DNA from: Hydrogenophaga sp.
GTDB lineage: Bacteria > Pseudomonadota > Gammaproteobacteria > Burkholderiales > Burkholderiaceae_C
Assembly (NCBI GenBank): GCA_021154985.1
Contig: JAJNQE010000034.1
Location: forward strand, 1-6,521
Length of the DNA: 6,521 nucleotides
Reading direction: 5' to 3'
The notes under the pieces are model-generated. The model did not search any database, was not told the origin of the DNA, and saw nothing but the letters and a program-made list of their open reading frames with translations. Positions 1 to 6,520 of the stretch are shown here, one piece after another. Both the position numbers and the translations under genes were made by a program. Every line of letters starts with the position of its first letter. Position 1 is the stretch's first letter.

Positions 1-2273
1 ACCCATCCCACTACACCAGCGCCGACGCCGAACGTTTTGTGCGCCACCTCACGCGCAAGCTGGGCGTGACGGACCGCTACATCCAGCCCGGTTATGAAGA
101 CACCTTCTACTACCTGTGGCGCGAGCGGCGCCTGCCGGTCAACGTGGACCCGTTCGATGCCAAGCTCGACGACGAGCTGGAGCGCGCGCGCCTGCGCCGC
201 GTGTTCACCCAGGGCCTGGAAGCCACCGTGGGCTATGTGCTGCCGCTGCAGGCCTCGGGGCCGGAAGGCGCCCTCTCCAACAACGGCAAAAGCAAGTTCA
301 AGTCCGGCAACTACGCGCGCATCTCGGGCACCGTGTGGTCCACCGGTCCCTGGTTCTTCCGCGACGAGCGCATGTACCTCGTGCCCGGCGACTCGCCCAT
401 GGGCTACCGCCTGCCGCTGGACTCGCTGCCCTGGGTATCGGCCAGCGACTACCCGTACCACATCGAACAAGACCCGCACACCGCGCGCGACCCGTTGCCG
501 CGCGGCGCTGCCGTGAAACACCAGGTGTCGCCGCACCAGGTGGGTGGCGGTTTTGCCGAAGGCGGCACGGTGTCCCTGCAAGGCATGGACTTCGACCCCG
601 ACGCCGAGACCGTGGAAGGCCTGCGCGCCGGCCAGCCCGGCCCGGGTGCCGCTCCGGCGCAAGCCTTGTCGGCACGCTTCCCGCAGCGCGCCGAGTCGGC
701 CGCCTGGCTCACGCGCACCGCGCTCTGCGTGGAAGCGCGCGACCCGCACCGCGCCAACGGCCCCAAGGCCGAAAAAGCCGGCGGCGGCAAGATCCAGCAC
801 CTCTACATCTTCATGCCGCCCATGGCGCACCTGGAGGACTACCTGGACCTGCTCGCCGCGGTGGAAGCCACGGCCGAGCGTCTGGGCATGAGCATCGTGC
901 TGGAAGGCTATCCGCCACCGCGCGACCCGCGCCTGAAGATGCTGCAGATCACGCCCGACCCGGGCGTGGTGGAGGTCAACATCCACCCCGCCCACACCTG
1001 GGGCGAGCTGGTGGAACACACCGAGTTCCTGTACGAGGCCGCGCACCAGACCAAGCTGTGCGCAGAGAAGTTCATGACCGATGGCCGCCACACCGGCACC
1101 GGCGGCGGCAACCACTTCGTGATGGGTGGCGCCACCCCGGCCGACTCGCCCTTCCTGCGCAAACCCGAGCTGCTCGGCAGCCTGATCGCCTACTGGCACA
1201 ACCACCCCTCGCTGTCGTACTTGTTCAGCGGCCTCTTCATCGGCCCGACCAGCCAGGCGCCGCGTGTGGACGAGGCGCGCAACGACCAGCTGTACGAGCT
1301 GGAGATTGCCCTCGCCCAGATCGAGAAGAACCGCACCACCTACGGCGACCACATGCCGCCCTGGATGGTGGACCGCACACTGCGCAACATCCTGATCGAC
1401 GTGACGGGCAACACGCACCGCAGCGAGTTCTGCATCGACAAGCTGTACTCGCCCGACTCCCCCACCGGCCGCCTGGGTCTGCTGGAACTGCGCGCGTTTG
1501 AAATGCCGCCGCACGCCCGCATGAGCATTGCGCAGCAACTGCTGCTGCGCGCCCTGGTGTCGCGCTTCTGGCAGAAGCCGTGGCACGGCCGCCTCACCCG
1601 CTGGGGCACCGAGCTGCACGACCGCTACCTGCTGCCCACCTACGTGCGCATGGATTTCGAAGACGTGCTCACCGACCTCGCAGACTTTGGCTACCAGTTC
1701 GACATGGCCTGGTTCGATCCCCACTTCGAATTCCGCTTCCCCATGGTCGGCCAGGTCGCTGCGCGCGGCATCGAACTCACCTTGCGCAGCGCGCTGGAGC
1801 CCTGGCACGTGATGGGCGAGGAAGGCGCGCCGGGCGGCACCGTGCGCTATGTGGACTCTTCGCTGGAGCGCATTGAAGTGCGTGTGAAAGGCTGGAATGA
1901 CAGCCGCCACGTGATCACCTGCAACGGCCGCGCCATTCCGATGCAGACCACCGGCACCGCCGGTGAATACGTGGCGGGCGTGCGCTACAAGGCGTGGAGC
2001 CCACCGTCGGCGCTGCACCCCTCGATCCCGTCGCACGCGCCGCTCACCTTCGACATCGTCGACACCTGGATGAAGCGCTCCATGGGAGGCTGCCAATACC
2101 ACGTGGCACACCCGGGCGGGCGCAACTACGACACCTTCCCGATCAACGCCTACGAGGCCGAGAGCCGGCGCATGTCGCGTTTCTTCCAGATGGGGCACAC
2201 GCCGGGTCACATGGATGTGAAGCCGGCCACCAGCAGCCGCGAGTTCCCCACCACGCTGGACCTGCGCTACTGA
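1..2273 (+). CDS. DUF2126 putative amidoligase, C-terminal part (5'-truncated; transglutaminase/DUF2126 protein)
   Basis: Partial gene. The frame is open to the left edge (first full codon at base 3, about 756 residues visible), so the GTG at 39 is an internal Val codon and not the start; residues before it (SADAERF) continue the family sequence. Full-length relatives are about 1,100 residues with an N-terminal transglutaminase-like domain, which should lie upstream. DUF2126 is a putative ATP-dependent amidoligase with a glutamine-synthetase-like fold; its substrate is unknown. Numbering from base 3, visible conserved blocks are EGYPPPRDPR (about 301), VEVNIHPAHTW (about 323, acidic/polar E-x-N), HTGTGGGNH (363-371, resembling the GS Gly-rich/His segment), SYLFSGLFIGPTSQAPRVDE (about 402) and ELRAFE (495-500, resembling the GS Arg/Glu site). 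Low-complexity Gly/Ala/Pro stretches near bases 540-660 and 735-790 look like lineage-specific loops. There is no signal peptide or membrane segment in the visible part, so it is probably cytoplasmic. It is the first visible gene of a probable operon. Family is certain; the enzymatic role is inferred. Confidence 0.93.
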   Translation, partial: PSHYTSADAERFVRHLTRKLGVTDRYIQPGYEDTFYYLWRERRLPVNVDPFDAKLDDELERARLRRVFTQGLEATVGYVLPLQASGPEGALSNNGKSKFKSGNYARISGTVWSTGPWFFRDERMYLVPGDSPMGYRLPLDSLPWVSASDYPYHIEQDPHTARDPLPRGAAVKHQVSPHQVGGGFAEGGTVSLQGMDFDPDAETVEGLRAGQPGPGAAPAQALSARFPQRAESAAWLTRTALCVEARDPHRANGPKAEKAGGGKIQHLYIFMPPMAHLEDYLDLLAAVEATAERLGMSIVLEGYPPPRDPRLKMLQITPDPGVVEVNIHPAHTWGELVEHTEFLYEAAHQTKLCAEKFMTDGRHTGTGGGNHFVMGGATPADSPFLRKPELLGSLIAYWHNHPSLSYLFSGLFIGPTSQAPRVDEARNDQLYELEIALAQIEKNRTTYGDHMPPWMVDRTLRNILIDVTGNTHRSEFCIDKLYSPDSPTGRLGLLELRAFEMPPHARMSIAQQLLLRALVSRFWQKPWHGRLTRWGTELHDRYLLPTYVRMDFEDVLTDLADFGYQFDMAWFDPHFEFRFPMVGQVAARGIELTLRSALEPWHVMGEEGAPGGTVRYVDSSLERIEVRVKGWNDSRHVITCNGRAIPMQTTGTAGEYVAGVRYKAWSPPSALHPSIPSHAPLTFDIVDTWMKRSMGGCQYHVAHPGGRNYDTFPINAYEAESRRMSRFFQMGHTPGHMDVKPATSSREFPTTLDLRY

Positions 2274-2368
2274 CCGCTCGCCGGGTGAAACCCCTTGTGT
2301 GACGGAAGCAACAAGGCGGCGAACCCGGCGTCTCGGCGCCTGGAGGCCACCGGGCATACTCGGGTGCA

Positions 2369-4969
2369 GTGAACCACGACGCCTCCGACTCCCTGTTTGA
2401 CGAGCTCAGTCCCGAGAACCCCGGCGACTGGGCTTTGTCCTTGTCGGTCCCCGCCGACCCGGGACATCGCGACGAGCTGCGTGCCGACGGCAAGCCCGAC
2501 AGCGATGCCTTGGCCGCACCGTGGTCCAGCTTTTTCGAGCACATCGGCACCGATGGCTTCAAGGACCTGAACCGCCGCAGCGACAACCTGCAGCGCCAGA
2601 TCCGCGACAACGGCGTGACCTACAACGTCTACGCTGACGCTTCGGCAGGCCTGCAGCGCCCCTGGGCACTCGACCTTTTCCCCATGCTTGTCGGCCCGCA
2701 AGACTGGGCGCAGATCGAAACCGGTGTGTTGCAGCGCACCCGCCTGCTCAACGCCATCATGGGCGACCTCTACGGCGAACGCGAGCTGCTCAAGCGCGCG
2801 CTGCTGCCCGCCGCGCTGGTGCAAGGCCACCCGGGGTACCTGCGCTCCATGCAGGGTGTGAAACCGCCGGGCGACACCTGGCTGCACATCGTGGGCTTTG
2901 ATCTGGCCCACGGACCCGATGGCCGCTGGTGGGTGGTGGGCCAGCGCACGCAGGCGCCGTCGGGCCTGGGCTACCTGCTGGAAAACCGCATCGCGATCGC
3001 GCGGCAATTTCCCAAGGCGTTTGCCGGCATGAAGGTGCAGCGCCTGGCCGCGAGCTACCGCGCGCTCATGGACGGCATCAAACGCATGGCGCCCGAGGGC
3101 GAGAACGCGCGCATCGCACTGCTCACGCCCGGCCCGTACAACGAAACCTACTTCGAACACGCCTACCTCGCGCGCTACCTCGGCCTCACGCTGGTGGAAG
3201 GCAACGACCTCACCGTGCGCGACCAGCGCCTGTACCTCAAGACGCTCAGCGGCCTGGAGCCGGTGCACGCCCTCATCAAGCGACTGGACGACGAGTGGCT
3301 CGACCCGCTGGAGCTGCGCTCCGACTCGCGCCTGGGCGTGCCCGGACTGCTGCAGGTGCTGCGCGCGGGCAACCTGCTGCTGGCCAACGCGCCCGGTTCC
3401 GCGCCCCTCGAATCGAGCGCCCTGCTCGGCTTTTTGCCCGCCATCAGCCGCCACCTGCTCGGCGAAGAACTCGCCATGCCCTCGCTGGCCACCTGGTGGT
3501 GCGGTGAAGACGCGGCCCTGCGCGAGGTGCTGCCGCTCATCAAGGGCAGTGTGATCAAGCCCACCTACCCGCGCTCGGGCCTGGACACCGCCATGGGCCA
3601 GAGCCTGAGCGAGCGCGAGCTCGACGAATGGTCGGGCCGCATGGCGCGCCACCCCGACCATTACACCGTGCAGTCGTGGCTGCCGCTCTCGCAAACGCCC
3701 ACCTGGTCGGGCGAACGGCTCATGCCCCGCTCGGCCATGCTGCGCGTGTTTGCGCTGGCCGACGGTGCGGGCTCCTGGCGCGTGTTGCCCGGTGGCCTGG
3801 TGCGCCTGGCGCAGCGCGGCGAACTCATCGCCGCCATGCAGCGCGGTGGCAGCAGCGCGGACTGCTGGGTGCTCACCGACGGCCCGGTCGACCACACCAG
3901 CTTGCTGCAATCGGCGCCCAGCACACTCGCGCTGGCTCAGCAGAAGCGCCCGGTGACCAGCCGCGCAGCCGAAAACCTGTTCTGGCTGGGCCGCTACACC
4001 GAGCGCGCCGAAAACAGCCTGCGCCTCGCGCAGATCGTGCTCAACCACCTGGGTGGCGAAGAACCCAACTCGCGCCCGCTCATGGCCTGGCTGACCGCCA
4101 CCGCCACCGAGAACTCGCTGGTGGTCTCCGAAGTTCCGGCCGCCACCGCATCGCCCCGCGTGTTCGCGCGCAGCCTCATCGCAGCGCTCTCACCCAAAGC
4201 GACCGATCCGCTGTTTGCCCAGTCGCACAGCGTGGGCTTCAACCTGCGCGCGCTCAAGGCCGCGGCCTCGCAGGTGCGCGAGCGCCTGTCGCAAGAACAC
4301 TGGCACCTGATCGAGCGCACCGAAACCGGCTTTGCACGCGACTGTGCCGCCCTGTCGACCGACGCCGAATACGCCACCGCCGAAGCCCTCACGGCGCTGC
4401 AGAGCACCAGCGAACTGCTGGCGGCCATCACCGGCTCACAAACCGACCGCATGGTGCACGACGACGGCTGGCGCCTGCTCTCCATGGGCCGCCACATCGA
4501 GCGCCTCATCACGCTCTCGCGCGCCTTGTCGCTCGCACTCGAACACGGGTGCGTGCACGACCAGGCCGGCTTCGAGGCCGTGGTCGCGCTGTTCGACAGC
4601 ACCATCACCTTCCACGCGCAGTACCAGCAGCGGCGCGACATGGTGGCGCTGATCGACCTGCTGGTGATGGACCGCGACAACCCCCGTTCGCTGGCCTGGG
4701 TGGTGCAGACGCTGCGCTCGCGGCTGGCCAAACTGGCCCGCAGCGCCACGCCCCAAGACGCGGTGCTGGCCCAGGGCCTGCCCAACCCCGACACCTGGGT
4801 GCTGCCCGACCTGAGCAACTGGCAACGCAACCCTGAAGGCCTGCGCGTCTGGAGCGAACTGGCCGAATTGCTGGACGGCTGCGAGATAGCGGCGGTGGAA
4901 CTCTCCAACGAGCTCAGCCGTCTGCACTTCAGCCACGCCGATCTGCGCAACCAGTCCCTGGGTGCATGA
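2369..4969 (+). CDS. Circularly permuted type 2 ATP-grasp / alpha-E domain fusion protein
   Basis: This 866-residue protein joins two families that are often separate neighbouring genes. Residues 1-50 are a variable, acidic N-terminal stretch. About 55-510 is the circularly permuted ATP-grasp (DUF404/DUF407 type): NGVTYNVYAD at 81, QRTQAPSGLGYLLENR near 193, TPGPYNETYFEHAYLARYLG from 253, the VIKPTYP strand with Lys397, and WRVLPGGL near 470 followed by QRGGSS. From Pro528 to the end is an all-helical alpha-E domain with GRYTER at 541-546, GRHIER at 707-712 and DRDNPRSLAW near 769. ATP-grasp enzymes usually form amide bonds through an acyl-phosphate; the alpha-E domain has no known activity. 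The Gly-rich loop expected after Lys397 is poor here (PRSGLDTAMG). The only in-frame start after the upstream stop (TGA 2300) is GTG 2369; it has no good ribosome binding site, since GGAGG at 2342-2346 is 22 bases away. The gap to the upstream gene is 95 bases, and the end overlaps the next gene by 8 bases, indicating co-transcription and coupling. Domain calls are firm; substrate unknown. Confidence 0.94.
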   Translation: MNHDASDSLFDELSPENPGDWALSLSVPADPGHRDELRADGKPDSDALAAPWSSFFEHIGTDGFKDLNRRSDNLQRQIRDNGVTYNVYADASAGLQRPWALDLFPMLVGPQDWAQIETGVLQRTRLLNAIMGDLYGERELLKRALLPAALVQGHPGYLRSMQGVKPPGDTWLHIVGFDLAHGPDGRWWVVGQRTQAPSGLGYLLENRIAIARQFPKAFAGMKVQRLAASYRALMDGIKRMAPEGENARIALLTPGPYNETYFEHAYLARYLGLTLVEGNDLTVRDQRLYLKTLSGLEPVHALIKRLDDEWLDPLELRSDSRLGVPGLLQVLRAGNLLLANAPGSAPLESSALLGFLPAISRHLLGEELAMPSLATWWCGEDAALREVLPLIKGSVIKPTYPRSGLDTAMGQSLSERELDEWSGRMARHPDHYTVQSWLPLSQTPTWSGERLMPRSAMLRVFALADGAGSWRVLPGGLVRLAQRGELIAAMQRGGSSADCWVLTDGPVDHTSLLQSAPSTLALAQQKRPVTSRAAENLFWLGRYTERAENSLRLAQIVLNHLGGEEPNSRPLMAWLTATATENSLVVSEVPAATASPRVFARSLIAALSPKATDPLFAQSHSVGFNLRALKAAASQVRERLSQEHWHLIERTETGFARDCAALSTDAEYATAEALTALQSTSELLAAITGSQTDRMVHDDGWRLLSMGRHIERLITLSRALSLALEHGCVHDQAGFEAVVALFDSTITFHAQYQQRRDMVALIDLLVMDRDNPRSLAWVVQTLRSRLAKLARSATPQDAVLAQGLPNPDTWVLPDLSNWQRNPEGLRVWSELAELLDGCEIAAVELSNELSRLHFSHADLRNQSLGA

Positions 4970-5942
4970 CGTGTTACTTCGAATCCTCCACCGCACCCGC
5001 TACCGCTACCACGGCTCGATCGACCTGGCGCAGCACATGGTGCACCTGTGTCCGCTGCAGACACCTCACCAGCGCCTGATCGACAACGAACTGCGCATTG
5101 ACCCGATGCCGGCGGCGCTCAGTCAGACCACCGACGTGTTCGGCAACCTGCGCACCTTCTTTTCGCTGCAAGCCACCCACAGCGTGCTCACGGTGGAAGC
5201 CGACAGCCTGGTGGAGACCAGCGCGCACCAGCCACTGCCACAGGCCCCGCCCTGGCGCGGCATGACCTGGGAGCGCGTGCGCGAGCATTTCCGCTACCGG
5301 GCCAACGCGCCCTTCGACCCCGCAGCCGAATTCCTGTTCGCATCGCCCTATGTGCCGCGCGACGACGCATTTGCCGCCTTCGCCCGCCCCGTGTTCAAGC
5401 CCGGCCTGCCTGCGCTGGCCGCGGCCCAGGCCCTCATGGAATTGATCCACACCGAGCTGACCTACGAGACCGCCAGCACCGAGGTGAACACCCCCGCGCT
5501 CGACGCGCTTGCCCAGGGCAAGGGCGTGTGCCAGGACTTCGCCCACATCATGCTGGGCTGCCTGCGCACATTGGGCCTGCCCGCGCGCTATGTGAGCGGG
5601 TACCTGCTCACGCGCCCGGCACCCGGCAAGGTGCGACTGATCGGCGCCGACGCCTCGCACGCCTGGGTGTCGGTGTACGTACCGATCGTGAGCGACTCGG
5701 ATGATGAGTCCGACACCACCGGCGCCTGGTTCGACTTCGACCCCACCAACAACCGCTGCGGCTGGGGCAGCCCGGGCGAGGACTACGTGACGCTGGCCAC
5801 CGGCCGCGATTTTGGCGATGTTTCGCCCATGCGCGGCGTCATCCAGAGCGGTGCCGGCCACACATTGCAAGTGGCGGTGACGGTGGCACCACCCGACGAA
5901 TTGAAGGCGCTCGAAGCACAGGCCTCGCCACCGCAGGACTGA
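4962..5942 (+). CDS. Transglutaminase-like cysteine peptidase family protein
   Basis: A 326-residue protein of the bacterial transglutaminase-like family (papain-like fold). Residues 1-85 form the N-terminal beta domain typical of the family, beginning LLRILHRTRYRYHG; the catalytic core follows at about 150-290. The triad is visible: Cys190 in GKGVCQDFAH, His233 in ASHAWVSVYVP and Asp260 in WFDFDPTNNR. Bacterial members are mostly thought to act as peptidases or amide-group transferases; here the partner is presumably the product of the neighbouring amidoligases. The stretch between His233 and Asp260 carries an acidic insert (SDSDDESD, about 244-251). No signal peptide is seen, so it is likely cytoplasmic. 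GTG 4962 gives an 8-base overlap with the previous gene; GTG 4971 (start MLLRILHRT, one base after the previous stop, with GGGTG a few bases upstream) is equally plausible and better matches the usual family start. Either way it is probably translated by coupling. The family is certain, the start is not. Confidence 0.94.
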   Translation: MHDVLLRILHRTRYRYHGSIDLAQHMVHLCPLQTPHQRLIDNELRIDPMPAALSQTTDVFGNLRTFFSLQATHSVLTVEADSLVETSAHQPLPQAPPWRGMTWERVREHFRYRANAPFDPAAEFLFASPYVPRDDAFAAFARPVFKPGLPALAAAQALMELIHTELTYETASTEVNTPALDALAQGKGVCQDFAHIMLGCLRTLGLPARYVSGYLLTRPAPGKVRLIGADASHAWVSVYVPIVSDSDDESDTTGAWFDFDPTNNRCGWGSPGEDYVTLATGRDFGDVSPMRGVIQSGAGHTLQVAVTVAPPDELKALEAQASPPQD

Positions 5943-5952
5943 TGCGCCTGCA

Positions 5953-5976
5953 GACGGCCTCGCGCAGGGGGCCGTC
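5953..5976 (+). other. Hairpin after the transglutaminase gene (weak terminator or attenuator candidate)
   Basis: GACGGCC (5953-5959) and GGCCGTC (5970-5976) are perfect 7-base inverted arms. A U-G and a C-G pair can extend the stem inward, leaving a short loop. It starts 11 bases after the transglutaminase stop. No T-tract follows (next bases are ATTAG), so it would be a poor intrinsic terminator; it could instead protect the operon's 3' end or limit read-through. The structure is seen; its role is inferred. Confidence 0.45.
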
Positions 5977-5978
5977 AT

Positions 5979-5984
5979 TAGAAT
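5979..5984 (+). promoter_or_regulatory. Candidate sigma-70 -10 box for the RidA-like gene
   Basis: TAGAAT differs from TATAAT by one base and is preceded by T. It lies in the short spacer 29 bases before the RidA-like start, so transcription would begin near 5990 and give a leader of about 20 bases. No good -35 is present at 16-18 bases upstream, where the sequence is the GC-rich left side of the hairpin. It suggests that the RidA-like gene can be transcribed separately from the amidoligase cluster. Confidence 0.35.
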
Positions 5985-5998
5985 GGGCCGCTCATTCT
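5980..5998. promoter_or_regulatory. Palindrome over the candidate -10 and start site of the RidA-like gene
   Basis: AGAATG (5980-5985) and CATTCT (5993-5998) are perfect 6-base inverted arms with a 7-base spacer (GGCCGCT). It overlaps the candidate -10 box and the expected transcription start, a position suited to a repressor operator. In a read-through transcript it could fold into a short hairpin just before the ribosome binding site at 6001. Function is inference. Confidence 0.25.
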
Positions 5999-6000
5999 TC

Positions 6001-6005
6001 AGGAG
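6001..6005 (+). promoter_or_regulatory. Ribosome binding site deciding the RidA-like start
   Basis: AGGAG sits 7 bases before ATG 6013. This is the only strong Shine-Dalgarno match next to a start in the window. It rules in ATG 6013 over the in-frame ATG at 5983, which would place this site inside the coding region and has no such motif before it. Confidence 0.8.
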
Positions 6006-6012
6006 CCCTCCC

Positions 6013-6480
6013 ATGAGCATTTACGACAAGCTGTCCCAACTCGGCATCGTCCTGCCGCCCGTCTCGGTGCCCGCTGCGGCCTACGTGCCCTTCGTGCAGA
6101 CCGGCAACCTCGTGTTTCTCAGCGGCCACATCGCCAGACAGGACGGCAAGCCATGGGTCGGGCAACTCGGCCTGACGATGACCACCGACGAAGCCAAGCC
6201 CGCCGCCCGCGCTGTGGCCATCGACCTGCTCGGCACCCTGGCCGCCGCCTGCCTGGCCGCCGGCAAAACGCTCGACGACGTCAAGCGCATCGTCAAGGTG
6301 ATGAGCCTGGTCAACTCCACCGCCACCTACACCGAACAGCACCTCGTCACCAACGGCTGCAGCGAATTGCTGGGCCAGGTGTTCGGCCCGGTGGGTGCGC
6401 ACGCGCGCAGTGCGTTCGGCGTGGCGCAGTTGCCGATGGGCGCCTGTGTGGAGATCGAGCTGATCGCAGAACTCGGCTGA
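6013..6480 (+). CDS. RidA/YjgF/YER057c/UK114 family protein
   Basis: A 155-residue Rid-family protein, longer than classical RidA (about 128) and matching the approximately 150-residue subgroup that begins MSIYDKLSQLGI. Family members form trimers; classical RidA hydrolyses reactive imine/enamine intermediates such as 2-aminoacrylate made by PLP enzymes. Visible motifs are TGNLVFLSGHIARQDGKPW (about 36), VKRIVKVMSLVNST (about 93) and EQHLVTNGCSELL. Arg132 in HARSAFGV aligns by motif with the catalytic Arg105 of E. coli RidA, and Glu149 in CVEIEL with Glu120, so imine-deaminase activity is possible but not certain in this subgroup. The protein is small, cytoplasmic and has no signal peptide. 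ATG 6013 is chosen because AGGAG precedes it by 7 bases. It lies 70 bases after the amidoligase cluster, behind a hairpin and a candidate promoter, so it is probably a separate unit. Family assignment is firm; physiological substrate is unknown. Confidence 0.95.
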   Translation: MSIYDKLSQLGIVLPPVSVPAAAYVPFVQTGNLVFLSGHIARQDGKPWVGQLGLTMTTDEAKPAARAVAIDLLGTLAAACLAAGKTLDDVKRIVKVMSLVNSTATYTEQHLVTNGCSELLGQVFGPVGAHARSAFGVAQLPMGACVEIELIAELG

Positions 6481-6489
6481 CCCCCCCGC

Positions 6490-6520
6490 GCGCCTCACGG
6501 CGCTCCCCCCTGAAGGGGGG
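6490..6520 (+). terminator. Tandem GC hairpins after the RidA-like gene (terminator or dispersed repeat, cut by window edge)
   Basis: Two adjacent stem-loops follow the stop codon. GCGCC (6490-6494) pairs with GGCGC (6499-6503) across a TCAC loop. C6 (6505-6510) pairs perfectly with G6 (6515-6520) across a TGAA loop. A C7 run at 6481-6487 could compete for the same G6. Any T-tract would lie beyond the window. From memory, similar C-run/TGAA/G-run hairpins recur between genes in Comamonadaceae genomes, so this may also be a copy of a dispersed intergenic repeat. The structure is clear; the function is inferred. Confidence 0.55.

Noticed and set aside
39..41. GTG as the true start of the DUF2126 gene
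   Set aside because: The same frame is open to the window edge and the residues before it match the family's conserved sequence, so the gene starts upstream of the window.
116..1501. Plus-strand open frame of 461 codons in a second frame
   Set aside because: It has an Arg/Pro/Ala/His-rich translation with no family signal and lies inside the DUF2126 gene.
2283..2293. Short inverted repeat GGGT-GAA-ACCC after the DUF2126 gene
   Set aside because: Its 4-base arms are too short and no T-tract follows. It is expected by chance in G+C-rich DNA and is unlikely to terminate transcription inside the operon.
2267..4048. Long open frame of 593 codons on the minus strand opposite the ATP-grasp gene
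   Set aside because: It has a low-complexity His/Arg/Ala/Gln-rich translation with no recognisable domain, and lies opposite a strongly conserved gene. G+C-rich coding DNA routinely leaves its antisense frames open.
3994..5064. Minus-strand open frame of 356 codons
   Set aside because: It has a Ser/Arg-rich composition typical of a shadow frame, covers the alpha-E region antisense, and crosses a real gene junction.
5983..5985. ATG as the start of the RidA-like gene
   Set aside because: It has no ribosome binding site, overlaps the candidate -10 box, and would put AGGAG 6001-6005 inside the coding region; ATG 6013 fits the family start.
4974..6020. Minus-strand open frame of 348 codons opposite the transglutaminase gene
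   Set aside because: No domain is recognisable, and it spans a whole real gene plus its intergenic spacer. It is best explained by codon bias.
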